NCBI GenBank assembly: GCA_022453515.1 | Contig: JAJNNY010000006.1 | Coordinates: 1,164,095 to 1,228,094, forward strand | DNA: 64,000 bases | Direction of reading: 5' to 3' | From: Astrocystis sublimbata | Taxonomy: Eukaryota; Ascomycota; Sordariomycetes; Xylariales; Xylariaceae | In this document: positions 38,401 through 50,781 of the stretch, piece after piece | How positions within the stretch are numbered: the first letter of the stretch is position 1 | Layout of the letters: every line of letters begins with the position of its first letter | Program-made: the position numbers and the translations under genes | Notes under the pieces: generated by a model | Databases searched by the model: none | What the model saw: only the letters and a program-made list of their open reading frames with translations | Told to the model about the DNA's origin: nothing

Positions 38401-41400
38401 CCTTAGATGGCTGGACTGGGCTTCCCAGGCCGTTAGTACTGCAATGCCAGAGCCTTAACCTGACCAATGAAGGCGTCAATTAGTCTTGCTTGGCTTCCTA
38501 ATGTGTAATGTGACAAGAGAGGGCCGAGGAGAGTTTTTTTTTTAACAAAGAAAGTGACGTAGAATTGTTGCAGGCCGAACACAATTCTGAAATCATTCTT
38601 GAGCGTCAGACACGTTGGGCTGTGAGTGCATTGGGAATGTCCCGACGGCTTCTCTTGGGGGAACTTTGACGAGCAACCGACGTAGCCAGGCCCCCAGGCT
38701 GCTCGCCAGGGTGATAGGCTCAAAACTGGTCAGGTCGTGGGATATGCACTTGCTTGTCGTTGAAGCACATCGGCCGAGGATGCGAGCATGTCAGCTGGCC
38801 AAAGTGGTTGCATGACGAGCCTGCGCCAATCGCATTGGACGAAAGACACGCTGGCGAGACTGGGTCTCGGAGATACTCTTGCGCTTCTGCCCTCGAAGCG
38901 TATTGGCGATTGTCCCAGGGGTCATTCGGTGGTATGACCCCCGACCCCTTCATCAACGGCCCGCTGTCGGTTACAAGCGCAAGAAGCGGCAGCTGTACGA
39001 TAGAGGCCCTCTTATTCATACCCAAGCCTGCTTGTGACAATTCTTCGCGGCCTGGACACCCACTCTTTGTCCGTTGCGAGACTGGAGGCTACCTAGTACC
39101 TAAGGCATGGAGTCGTGTACTCGTAAGTGTTGCGTGCCCGTTTTGTATGCCTCAGTGCGTAGTATAGATGGAGCTAGGGAATGATACATTATCGTGCTCT
39201 ACTAGTAAGCTTGGAAGCATCCTTGGCCAACTTTTTAACATTGATAATGATTATTACTGACATGGGAAGGTGGAGGACATGCAGCGCATCGGGGAGCGAA
39301 AATTCACATGACAAGCGCCAACTGGTCCGAGTCGTTTAGAATCACTCGAGGGGCGGTTGCATCAGGCAAGATTTTGTTGCCCCTCTATCGTGCCCGCGAT
39401 CGTATCGTCAGAGGTGCAATGAGGCAGACGTGCATGTAACAAAAGACACCGGCGACCGTCTTGATCGTGTTAAGGCTGTGTGTGTGTGTGCACAGGCACT
39501 GCGCCTGTAATTGAACGGAGCCTGGAGGGGTTAGATACAAGTCGAAAGCGTTGCCGTGATATTTGAGCAACACGGCCAACGGCCAACAGATGAAGCAAGA
39601 TATGAGCCAAAAACAAAAAACCCCAGAGAGGGCGGGCGGCGTTACGCTATACCGGTAATCGATCCTCGCGCATGTGATAGTAGTGATATGATGGGCAGCA
39701 TTGGGCGAGAGGACGGGCGAGGACAGGTTAAGGGTGCAGGGTTGTTGCTGAACCATGCAACCAAGGCCGCGAGAATCGAGAGCAAAGTACCGACAGTTAA
39801 CACTATTTATTTACAAATAATATCCTGATAGTGACGCGGTCAACCCGCTGTTTGGCCATCGGCTGGCTGGCCGGCTGTCCGAAAAGAGCCACATAACAGC
39901 AGCAACTACACGAGAGCAGAGAGCAGGGACAAGGACCGTGGGACGTGTGCAGGATCGGACTAAGCATTCAGGATCAGCCCAAGGCAACATCGATGTGCGA
40001 GCGAGCGAGGCTTTCGGATACACAATGGCAGATAATGGACGAACTCTGCCTGCCCGGCTAGGACTGCTCGTCGCCTGAACCGGGCACAAAATGCAGATTT
40101 GGCGTGTCCGAGTATCGAGTTTTGCCACCGATGTCCACAATGCTGCAGACTGTGTTGCCATCAGCCTACATATACATAGTACGGTAGTAGGTGCACCAGA
40201 TGTAGCATTCTTGCGAGGGCCGCACTCGGCATCGTGATTGACAACGAAGGTTGGCTCCCTAGCCCTTGCTAAATCCGCTGCCGACACGCCCGAGTCTCTC
40301 ACGGCGACGGAGACAACTACTATATTGGATACTCTGCAGTTGTTGATCTTGTACATCAACTGAACAATGGCCCGCTGATGCCAATCAGTGGACGCCCGTG
40401 ATTCGGCTCGTCTAGACTCTCACTCTCACTGTCTCTTGTAAACGATCTTAGTTTGTAAAAAGGCCATGCCAAGCCCTTCTCGTTAGCTACATGTACTATG
40501 CAGCTAACTACTCCAGTATACTTAGTCAAGTCTTTCGAACGTTTGTCTCATCAGCAATTAAAAGTCCGCCCCAGTTGTTCTTTGCTTCTCTGGAGGGCCT
40601 CATAGCTCGTCGGTGTGTCGGTAAGTATGTCATTCTGCCCTGGCTCAGAAGTAGAAAAACCTTGATATCTAGGGCACCGAAAGGAGCAGCTTCAGAGGCA
40701 ACTTGTGTTCTAGATCGCCCGGCCTTGTCTCTGGCACTCTGGCGTCCGGTTACCCCGGCGCAAGCATGCCTGTTGCGAAACAGGCAGATGGGGAATGGGG
40801 CCCAGTGCGCCAGATTTGGTTCGATTAAGCTGACAGTGTGTGTACGAGTATATGAAATGCAATTCATTAAATCACTCTGTGTGGCCAACCAACAGATTTT
40901 ATAAGAGCGTGGTGGCACAACCAACTGCTTGCTGCTAGCTGCACTCACAAGGACTAGGTCGCCGCATCCCCCCTAGCGACTTGTCCCTTGACTCATGAGG
41001 GATCTGACGAGCCGGCCTGCAAATGGAAAGAAAGAGCCTTATTTTATCAGACTGTGCCACATCCGATCTCCATATTAAGATGTGGCCGCCGCTATCCGGA
41101 AGCCTGCGATGCCGCCAATGTTGGTACTAGGTACTTGGACCGCGCAATATCTCAGTAGACTCACAGCAGGTAGCCTATTTCCATTATTACGACTCATATG
41201 GACGTCTGTGGCCTCAGCACGGCAGTCATCGTCCGTCTTCGCCTCTTACAATACCACTTCTAGGGCTGTCCCAGTACCGAATTGCCGTGTGCAACTGATC
41301 AAACTTGTATTCCGAGGTGCCTACGCGGACCGATATGCGCTGCAATCCCCAGGGGGCCAAAAACCATGCCAGGAATTCGATAGAGCCCATGGTCGATCAC

Positions 41401-42600
41401 ATGACTGCGACAGCCTATTGGACTGAGGGTAGCAGCTAGTGAAGGGATATTGCATGTCTTATCCGAATTGCGAAGTCGTCAGCCTTAGAGACGGCGGCGA
41501 CAAAGACTCGCACCGCGCACAGACATATATATATCTCTCCATTTCCCAAGAGCGTAGTGTACTAGTAGATACGAAGCTACAGAGGAGCTATCGGTGCAGA
41601 CGGGATCTGCTGGGATGGTCTGTATCCATGATATATGCACACATACGACACGCCTACTCGGACATGCTGATATGGCTGTGCCCCGGCCGATGAATCTAGG
41701 GAGGGGACGGCGGCCATGGAAAGCGATCCAAAAGAAAAGAACGAAAGACAATAAAAGGTCTTGGGTTAGAATGAAACAGACGAGGAAAGGACCGAAGAGA
41801 GCGCCGTATTGTAATGCCTGCATCCTGTCACCTGTGTTGCTTTCCTGTTGTTTCCAACAATCAATTCGTTAGATACACGTACGGTAGGTAACCTATCTAA
41901 TGCTAGGTCGGAAAGCCGTGTCCCATGCCCTGGGGTCATGAATATGTACCTACTCAAGCATGCCCCTTGCTACCTAGGTAGACTTGACCACCAAATGCAA
42001 GCAATTGGCAGCGGATAGGATGCGTCTTTGTCCAGTTATTTGTGAGCAGGCATATCTTTGTCAAGTTGCAGAACCCATGAAATAACAGAACAAATATCTA
42101 AGCAGGGCACATGTGGAAGAATACCTCGCCGTGTACCTTAAATGGCTAGGTAACACATCAGGCCTCAAATCTACTCAAAATCCACTAGTACTGTAGCATT
42201 GGCAGTGCCTAAGGCCTCCCTAGGTAACTTTGAACTACCTGAGCCTGTTGATCTCTAACCATTAAACACCCGGATATCCCATACCTACCTCACCTACTGG
42301 TACTAGGTAACTTCCCTGTACCTAGTCTCGCTAGTCAGACAGATTTTATAAATTATCGTCCATCGCCGTCCCTTTCTCTTCTTTGTCCCTCACGGTTCCA
42401 GCCAGCCAGCGACCTGCTTGCGACCTGGCTACCTAGGTAGGTTCAGCTGCGTGGTGCCGGGCAGGCCAGGTCCACGGTAGTATGAGGGATCATGATTTGT
42501 GCGGTGCCATGCATGCTGGCTGACGAGACGGTCAAACGGTCTCATAACTGACGCCCTCTCGGGCTCCGGGCTCTGGTCAGGGCTCTGGGATGCGTGTGTA
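38401..42600. other. Gene desert, right part
   Basis: No gene recognised. The longest frame is 182 codons on the minus strand (39,811-40,359) with no domain I know and no plausible flanking exon. A short TG run lies near 39,480. CCTAGG palindromes recur around 41,960 and 42,300-42,442. Confidence 0.5.
42429..42442. repeat. ACCTAGGT-centred palindrome
   Basis: The same CTACCTAGGTAGGT sequence as at 24,507 occurs here. Confidence 0.8.
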
Positions 42601-43092
42601 CGAGGATGCGTGAGTGTGTGTGCGTGTGTGCCACGGTACTAGGGAACGGAGGTTCCATGTTCCATCTGGGGGGGCCGAGGTCACGGCGCCCACTTCTTAT
42701 ACAGTTATACCATCACCATTATCACAGTCGGCACTAATCATCGTCATGCGCAAGCCTCTGGTCCTACAATACCTCGGGGCCTACCTCGCCTACGTCTGGT
42801 CCCCCCCCCCCTCTGGAGTGTCTCTGCAGTCTGAGGGGGCTCGGGGGGTGCGCCTCGGGTGCTGCTTGATTCCATGACTCCCGAAATGTGAGCTGGCATC
42901 GTGAGTCCTTTGTGGCACCGAGCTAGCGACAAGCCGCTTGCAGAATTGCACCATCATCATCACTCTGTCAGACTGGCAGACTGGCCCCGGCTGGGATTGT
43001 GAGCAGTGAGCAGTGAGCACCCAAGCAAGCAGCGAGAGCATGGAACCTGGCATCTTAGGTTTCCCTAGTATCCCGGCGCCTGTTTGTCCTGT

Positions 43093-43161
43093 CCCCTCGT
43101 CCCCTCGTCCCCTCGTCCCCTCGTCCCCCAAGCACCCAAGCACCCAAGCACCCGAGCACCC
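43093..43161. repeat. Two adjacent 8-bp minisatellites
   Basis: About four and a half copies of CCCCTCGT (43,093-43,128) are followed directly by four copies of AAGCACCC (43,130-43,161, one with a G). Confidence 0.9.
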
Positions 43162-43507
43162 AAGGAGGCATGGCCCCCCTCGTCCCCAAGCTCAAGCTCC
43201 ATATGTTTGGCTCCTAGTCCCGAGTTCGAGCGGACCAGCGCTGTTGTCTCTCTCGCCAGTCTCGCCAGTTGCCGCGAGCGACTATTGTGAGCGTGATTCA
43301 GCCATTGATGAGCCATTTCGCTGGCCATTCGTCGTCGTGGCCGTCCCCCATCCACACCTATGCTAGCATTGTTAGGTATCCCATCATGGCATGCTCCCTC
43401 CAGTCATGGCAGGTGTGTGCTCCGTTCGCCCACTCAGCCCGTGCATTCACTCGATCCGGCTCGGCTTGGCAGCAAGGCGCCAGAGCCAGAGTGTTACTGC
43501 CGCTTGA

Positions 43508-43552
43508 TGCTTGCTGCTTGCTGCTTGCTCCTGCCGCTGCTGCTGCTGCTGC
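43508..43552. repeat. TGC/TTGC-rich microsatellite
   Basis: A run of CTTGCTG units passes into CTG triplets. It lies in non-coding DNA upstream of the RING gene. Confidence 0.85.
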
Positions 43553-43743
43553 CACCACTGCCTGCTCCTGCCGCAAAAGGAAGCGCAGAGGAGAGAGAGA
43601 AAAAAAAAAGAAGACAGGCAGGCGCAAGCCAGGCGGGCACAGGTCTCGGAGGCTGGAACACACAAACCCCCTCCATCCATACACATGAGGTACGTAGTAG
43701 GTTAGGTAATGAGTGGTAATTACCGTAGGTACTGTACGTACAC

Positions 43744-43807
43744 GATACCTGATACCTGATACATGATACACCGATGGACGATACCACATCCCCATCCCCA
43801 TCCCCAT
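43744..43807. repeat. GATACCT and CATCCC tandem repeats
   Basis: Three to four GATACCT/GATACA-like units are followed by four CATCCC-type units ending near 43,807. Confidence 0.85.
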
Positions 43808-44694
43808 TCACACTTCACAAACACGCACAAACACCCTAGCAGTAGTAGGAGGTACGGTGGTAGGTGGTATTACCTGCCTCCCTGGTGGTGCTCTCTCCAC
43901 AGTCCCTCCTCCGGCCCGTCCACATCCAGCTCATTCGTTACCTACCTGTACTCACTCGACTCAACTGCACTCTGCACACTGCACACTGCACACTTCTGGA
44001 GTTCTGACCTATTTTCCCTCCTCTTCCTCAACCCCCCCTCAACCTCAACCTCACCCTCACCCTCGCCACATATTACATATTATCACCAAGCCGTGCAGTG
44101 AGCGACCCGACTTATTATTTCTCTCCCGGATAGCCAGCCGTCTGTCTATCTACCTTCTCGAGCAGTCCTATCTTGTCGTCTCTGCATCGACCGCCAACAT
44201 ACATATCCCGTAGCAGCGTACTACTCCTCCTGCAGCTTGTGCCGACCAACGCCTGCGTCGAGCGTATCCCACCGCCGGCCGTCGGTTTACTTTACTTTGC
44301 CTGCGCAGTCAGCGCCCGCATCGCCTTGATATTTCATCCAGCCCTTCTAGTGGTGCCAGGGCCCTGCCATCCTGCCTCCCACCGACGAAGCTGGAGTCTG
44401 CCATCGGACTGCTCGGCTCCCTCCTACCTCGCCTAATATCATCTATGTGGCTCGTACCCATGCAATGCACTAGCTACACTAAGTGACTCAGGCTAGAACT
44501 GTGAAGCGTCTCGTCTCGTCTGTCTCTCTGACCCCTCACCAACCGACTGCCAACCGCTGTTTCCCGACCCTCATATGTGCCGATCAGGGTGATCCAACCC
44601 CCCTTCCGAGTTTGGGAACAAGAGAGCGATAGATAATCTGTCTTCCTTACTTTCTTGCCTCATGAGAAGGCCTGTCCCTCTGCGGTAGCTGGAC

Positions 44695-46740
44695 ATGGCC
44701 TCGTCTCACGTGAACCTCGAAGAATACCACCCTAGTCACCACCACCACCATCACCACCCGCATCACCACCCACATCACGACATTTCGAGCGGTGCATCAT
44801 CGTCTGCCTCGGCCGCTCGCTGCCCCTACCGACCGACTACGGACCACGGCAACAACTATCAGCCGCCTGCAATACCCTCAGGTCCGAGCTCGACTCACTA
44901 TGACACAACGCAAAGGGATAACCGATGGCAGTCGAGGGCTCCGCTGCACTGGCAGCCGGCCATGATACCGCCTTACACACTGGGATCGCCTGCGGCCATG
45001 GGTCTATACTCCGGCCCAACAGCCTCGAATCAGCCCGCCCAGTCGCAGCAACCCCTGTGTCCCATGCCAGCCAACTCAAGTGCGCCAAACCTACCGGACC
45101 CGAATTCATCGCAGACTGCTGCCCTGCACCAATACAGGCCCATGATGCACCCCGCTCCTCGTTTTCTGGCCCAGCGTTACCCGACATTCGGTGGCCGCGT
45201 GCTCGGGAACTACCGAACTGTATCCAATTCTCATCAGCCCTCCGCCAATTTCATGCAGACGGGGCAGACGGGGCAGGGAGCAACCTTCAGCAATGAGAAC
45301 AGGGGTTCCGATCACCAGCTACCGAATCTGCCTCAATTGTTCACAGCGCAAAATCTCCCAACACCTCCTTCTCAGCAAACGCCGGAACCTACATCACAAA
45401 CCACTGGCCTGGTTGAAGACGGCGCTACAGGATCAGGTATGTCGTCCCGTGTATCCCAGTCAGCAAGATGAAGCTAATACAGAGCCCCAGTCACGGAGTC
45501 ACCCTCTGCTCCAGCACCAGCATCAGCTGCACCGCCTCAAGCTACTCGCATCATCAACCCAGTAGAAATAAGGCGGGCTTCGACCACAACGGCCAATCGA
45601 GCCAGGCGAACTATGACGCGATACTCTGCTGCACCGGAGTTACTAAACGAGAGCACCCTTGCGATGCGACGTGATCTGAGTATGATGGACGCTGCCGAGA
45701 ACTTTCCAGGCACCATGGCTGATGGGGAGGGTGTGGTGGGCACCCGATACGGGAGAGGGCATGCTTTAGGGAAAAGAATAGCGTCCAAGATGGCCTTGGC
45801 GTCTTTGCAAAGCGTTGATGTATCCGTCCTGCCTGAGAGCGAAAGGAGTAAGTCCTTTTCCCTTTTTGTTCGACCTCCGATTTCTCGTTATTCGATAGTG
45901 ATACAACTGTTACGGAGTCATTCATACCATTGCTTGGCCTGACGCTAACCCACGTTCTTAGCATGTGTAATTTGCTATAATGAATTCGGGGTAGAAAGCC
46001 CCGAAGGTATCAACGAGGCGCCTTTAAGACTGCCCAAGTGTAAGCATGTATTTGGCGATCACTGCATAAAGAAGTGGTTCCAAGAGTCAGATAGTTGCCC
46101 GTACTGCAGAGACAAGGTTCATTCAGACCCCCTACATCCGCGTAGGGCGAATACAGGCTTCCGGTTAATGCCTCCGTACCAAGGACAAGGAACTATACCG
46201 CACTTGTCCGGATACCAGGCACTTGACCCTCATTCGCTACGCGATCCCGAAGTTAGCGTGCGAGCCACGCATCGAAATGCGTCGGTCCAGGAACGTCGTT
46301 CGCCCCCGGCGGAACGTCGGAGGAATCGACAGCGTCTGCGGGTCAGCCCCGGAGGCACTCCGTCAAATACAGCATCACAATCACAGACTTCGTCGGCCCG
46401 TCCCTCTAGAAGTTCCCGGTCCCGGTCCCCTGCTGAATATCCGGGTCAGTCTGGCGGTTTCGTGGGCCTAAGCTCATCGGGGGCATCGGTGTTCGATATG
46501 CCGAGCTACGCAATGCAGTCACGGGTATTTGCTTTTCCGGCCGAGACTTTCTTGAACAGGCCGGTCTCACCCAGTCGGACTTCAGCGATGGATGTGAACG
46601 AGCATCCGTCAGAGTTACCACAGATGCATCCTAATACTGACCTGCGATTCTCGTCCCCGCCTACTGCACCAATTGGCCACTATGAGCCAGTCACGCGCCA
46701 ACTAGGTTCTAATCAATTTACTTCCTATCAGCAGTCGTAG
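44695..46740 (+). CDS. RING-finger protein, probable E3 ubiquitin ligase
   Basis: Three exons (44695-45436, 45485-45847, 45962-46740) give 627 residues. The RING is a zinc-binding module that recruits E2 ubiquitin-conjugating enzymes, so the likely role is ubiquitin ligation; substrates are unknown. The N-terminus has a His run (residues 15-27 approximately) and the first 250 residues are Pro/Gln/Ser-rich and probably disordered. The RING lies at about 370-417: C370-x2-C373, C395-x-H397, C403, C414-x2-C417. The usual fifth-ligand position is G400, and H402 sits next to C403. This VFGDHCI form is one I recall from related fungal RING proteins. After the RING come an Arg-rich stretch (QERRSPPAERRRNRQR) and a Ser/Pro-rich tail ending TSYQQS. 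The intron-1 acceptor could be 45484 or 45490 (two codons' difference). There is no transmembrane segment. Confidence 0.85.
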
Positions 46741-47804
46741 GAAATTGCTTTGGAGCGAAGTATATGGGTATTGCGGCATCTACATGTATCGCACACGTAG
46801 CCGCTAATCGAAATAGAAAATAGTTCACGTTGGGCACACGTTTCATGAGGGTTTTCATCTCCAAGGCGTTTATGGGGCATATGGGTAGGTAACGGTGCTA
46901 CGACTCGACTTCTTTCATTGCCTCGCAAGCGGGGGCTCATCATTTTGCATTCATATCATATAGCGAAGCATACTGTTCCAATAGACATATTTCTGTTCAA
47001 TCGTGTGATGACTATCGTGTAACCTTGAGACGTGAGGTGCAAGTTACGGATCGGATCAAATGCGAGCCGGAGCCGAAGGGAGAGCTCTTCTTTTGCACGA
47101 CTTATACACAATCAGGCCCGTGCTCGGACGTACTCACTTGCTATGCGTTTACAAGGACAGGACAAGGGGCTGAGCAAGAGAGGGGGGGTAGGATAAGTCG
47201 TGGGGTCATAAGTGGGTAGGTAGAGGGGCATGTTGTGTGAAAAATAAATGAAATGTTTATATGAAGTCTTAAGATTAACATTGTGCTTAAAGCTCATAAT
47301 AGCTATTACATAACCTATAAACTACTTTGAAACGGGGTCTATAAATAAAGTGAATCGGTAATAGTCAACTAATAAATTATATTATGTAAATTCTCCTATG
47401 GAGAACTAGAAAGGCACTTTTCTTCCGCACTGCGGGATAGGCTTCTGCATACCTACTCTGTAGGTCCAAGCGAAGTGAGACAAGGGAGGCTGGTCACAAC
47501 TGGTGCTTTATGAAAGAAATTACTAATAATCTTTGAATGGGAAATTGAGGAATTACTTCCGGCTATCAATCTATAAACGCCATCTTTTAGAGAAGGTCGG
47601 TTTGGTTAGTGCTCGTGTCAAAGATTCCTCGGTTTAAAAAGTACCTGGTTAAAACTACCTACTACTACCTCGTAGGGGAGAAGGGTGATAGTACATATAT
47701 ACTCGTGCATGACACATGCTTCCGAACCTGGGGCGTACGCATACACAAGATTGCTGAAATCGCTGTTCTCCTCTAAAAGATTATATGTGTAAAACAAGAC
47801 ATTA
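46741..47804. other. Intergenic between convergent RING and UTP12 genes
   Basis: This is 3' flank of both genes. The middle part (about 47,220-47,410) is AT-rich. I see no gene. Confidence 0.6.
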
Positions 47805-50781
47805 TCAAGCAACGTGTACAAAGGCTCGTTTCCTGGCGTTCTGGCCGTCGTCGACGCCGTCGTCCCAGTTCTCATCGACGTAGTCCTTGACGCTATTCTC
47901 CTGGATCTGCATACCGGCGACCTTGAGCGCGGCGATGTTGTAGCCCATCTCGTCCTTTTTGGTCTTCAGCACGTGCCGCAGGTTCGTCCGGATGCCATCG
48001 AGCATGCCACGCATTGTCCGGCTGGCGACGATCTGGCGGTGATGCGTCTTGAGCATGAAGAATAGGATCCGGCACGTGAGCGGGACGTTCATGGACCGCA
48101 AGGCGAACAGGTTGAGGAAGGTGAAGAGGGTCGGCACTGAGGCGAAGGGCAACACGAGCAGCGCATCGTTGAGCGCTGACGCCGCCGGTCGCGAAAGCAC
48201 CTTCATGACGTACGCCTCGGCTGAAATGTTGCCATGCGCCAAGAACATCGGGTCTCGTTGCGGTGGTCCGATATGCGGGTTGGCCGCCTTTGCGACCTCC
48301 CACTCCTTGACGACGTGTAGGTCAGCCATACCGAGCTCCAGCGCCTCCGCGATGCGCTCGCCGTAGTTGAGCGTCTCTGACGTCTGCTTCGTGGCGGCTG
48401 CGATCTCGCCCTCCTGGCCGTCCTCGTCACCGTCTTGCTCGAGCGAGGCCGTCAACGTGCTCTCGTACAGCTCCTCGATCTCCTTCTCCCTCTCTTCCTC
48501 GAGGAAGATCTGCTCGTCTGTCTCATTCCAGACTCGTATGCTCTTATCGTGACTAGCACTAACGATGAACGGGGGCTCCGTGCTGCGACTAATGGCTAAT
48601 GCCCAGATCTCGCCGTGATGGCCGTGCAGACGCTGGATCTGCTCAAACTTGTCGCCATCCCAGTACTTCACAGTGCGATCTTTGCCGGCGCTGAAGAAGT
48701 GATGGCCGTTGCCCTCGCGGTTGTTAGGCAGGAACTTGACTTGCAAGATACTGTCTTGATGTGCTATTATAGCCTTGTGGCAATCTCCGAAATCCATGCC
48801 CCATATCCTCACCGTCTTGTCCGCCGAGCATGTTACTATTAGTTTCCCATCGTATGAGATATCCATGTCCAAGACAGGGAGCTTGTGGCCGTAAAGATTT
48901 AAATATAGTTTTAGGGAGTCGGTAAAGAACACTTTTACCGTGCTATCCAGTAAGGCGACAGACAGATATCTCGCATCAGGCGAGAATTTCAGGCTGAGGA
49001 TATCGTCGGCGACTTTTAACGTTCTCGTGTGTGACAGTTTTAGTTGCTGTGTTGTTCGGGTTGTTCCCAATACGGGCTCTTGCACGACCTGGATTTTCCA
49101 AAATTTGGCCGTCTTGTCTGCGCTCCCTGATACGATAGACCGTCCATCTGGATGTACCTGTAGAGACCAGATTGCGCCTTCGTGAGCTGATACACTGTCG
49201 AGAAGGGTGCCAGTCGAGACCTCGAAGAGTTCGATCTCGCCGCTCTTGGTACCGATAATAACCAGCTTGTCACCCGGTAGAAAAGCACAGCACAATGCGT
49301 ACCCACACTCTAATGTCTTGCCACACTTTTGAGTCAACATTGACCAAATCTTGAGGGATCCGTTCGATGCAGAGGCAAGAAGTCGGTCATCGGAGCTTAG
49401 AGACAAGGACCGGATGTCTGCACGGTGGCCGGGAATTTCTACCGACAGGGCTCTCTCGTAGTCTGGCACATCTTCTTCCTTGGATTTGGAGCTTTTGGAC
49501 TTTACCGGGATATGGTATAATTCCAGCTGGTTGTTTGTGGTAGCAACCAGTAGTTGTAACTTTTTTTTGCCGGTGCTGTCAGCCCAGTCGACAGACCGGA
49601 CCTTGCCTCCTGTGCGTATTATGAGATGTTGTGCGAAAACGTCTGTGAGGTCGGCCTTGCTGACGTTCTCCTCTTGTTCGTCGACGTCGTCCGCCTGCGC
49701 CTCGCCCGCTGCCTGGTCCCCCTTCTTCTTCTCGCGCCGCCTTCTTCTCTTCCGTGCCATGCTCTTTTTTATTTCTGCCTCGGACCGCATCCTCCATACC
49801 TCTGCAGCCTTTTCCGAGCCATGTACAGCAAAATAGTCCAGACGTGGATGGAATATGATCTCGGTGGCTTTGTCTTTTCCTTGGCGATATAAAGTTCCCC
49901 TGTCATGCAGGTACTGCATGTTCACGGGGATGTCGACCTGATGCCGAGACGAAGCAAGAGAGGCGGCATCAAGTACCCACACTTTGAGTTCTCCGGCATT
50001 CCCTGCCGTGATGCAGCCGCTGTAGTCGGGGGCGACTCCCAAGGCCCAGCATTCACCGTTGGTCTGGGCAATGCGAGTTTCGATGCAGTGTGTCGAGCCC
50101 AAGTCCCACAGTTTTATGAGGGAATCCTTGCCAGTGGTAAGCAGGAAACCTTCAGACGAGGCTGCGGTGCTGTCGAGTACCATGGCCTCTGCACCGTCTG
50201 CCTCGGCGACCTCCTCTTGTGGCTCGACAAAGTGCAGGCCGGTGACCTGGTCCTTGTGGCCCCGCAGCTTATACTGGCCGACCTCGGCTACGAGGTCCCA
50301 GATGATGACGTTGGTGTCTTTGGAGCCGCTCGCGAGGCGCACACCGGCGTGGTCGAAGGCAAGCGTAGTAATGGCGGACCTGTGGCCGTTGAAGCTGACG
50401 ACGACGGTGCCGTATTTGTCCCACAGTCTGATGCTGCCATCTTCGTATCCGACGGCGAAGACGTCCTTGTCGATGTTGCTCTGGGCAATGGCGGTGACCT
50501 GTGCGGCGCAGGCAGGATCCCGCCAGCGGTTCAGGACGTCGCCAGTCTTGATGTCCCAGCTGACGACCTCTTCGTTGGCGGCGACAATGGCCTGGCCGGC
50601 GCTGGTGGTGCTGCCATCTCTCGGGGCCCAGAGGATGTTGGAGGTGGCAGAGGTTACGAGGCCGAAAGATGTCGCATGCTCATATTTCCTGTGGAGGAGG
50701 GCAACAGGTTAGAGTGGGAAGAGCTGAGGAGTTGCGCGACGGTGCGGGTAGGAATGCGCCTTACAGATATGACTTGACCAT
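47805..50781 (-). CDS. Utp12/Dip2, U3 snoRNP (SSU processome) WD40 protein
   Basis: Utp12 (Dip2, WDR3 in animals) is a WD40 subunit of the UTP-B module of the small-subunit processome. It acts in the nucleolus in 18S pre-rRNA maturation. Two exons: a tiny first one (50781-50765, six codons MVKSYL including the split one) and 50688-47805, separated by a 76-nt intron with donor GTAAGG and acceptor CCACAG. The joined N-terminus MVKSYLKYEHATSFGLV is the family's hallmark. The protein has 966 residues, similar to yeast. The two blocks of WD repeats (IRLWD, IKLWD, VRIWG, IRVWN and so on) are separated by a Lys/Arg-rich segment near residue 320 (ARKRRRRREKKK). The C-terminal Utp12 helical domain covers about 830-936. 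The tail ends QNARKRAFVHVA. Long antisense frames over this gene are shadows. Confidence 0.97.

Larger units (their letters stand above)
42601..44694 (+). promoter_or_regulatory. Low-complexity, pyrimidine-rich upstream region of the RING gene
   Basis: This stretch leads into the RING-finger gene. It is full of simple repeats up to about 43,810. From about 43,860 it is strongly C/T-rich on the plus strand, which is common in promoters and long 5' leaders of filamentous fungi. Several ATGs lie ahead of the chosen start, including an 87-codon frame at 44,173-44,436, so if the leader is transcribed it may carry upstream reading frames. I cannot place the transcription start. Confidence 0.45.

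Noticed and set aside
39811..40359. 182-codon minus-strand frame in the gene desert
   Set aside because: No known domain, no plausible start context or flanking exon; length is within chance for GC-balanced DNA.
43093..43161. CRISPR-like repeat array
   Set aside because: Units are 8 bp head-to-tail without spacers; this is a minisatellite in a eukaryotic genome.
49905..50777. Open frames of 290 and 217 codons on the plus strand over UTP12
   Set aside because: They are antisense shadows of the conserved WD40 gene and have no recognisable domain.
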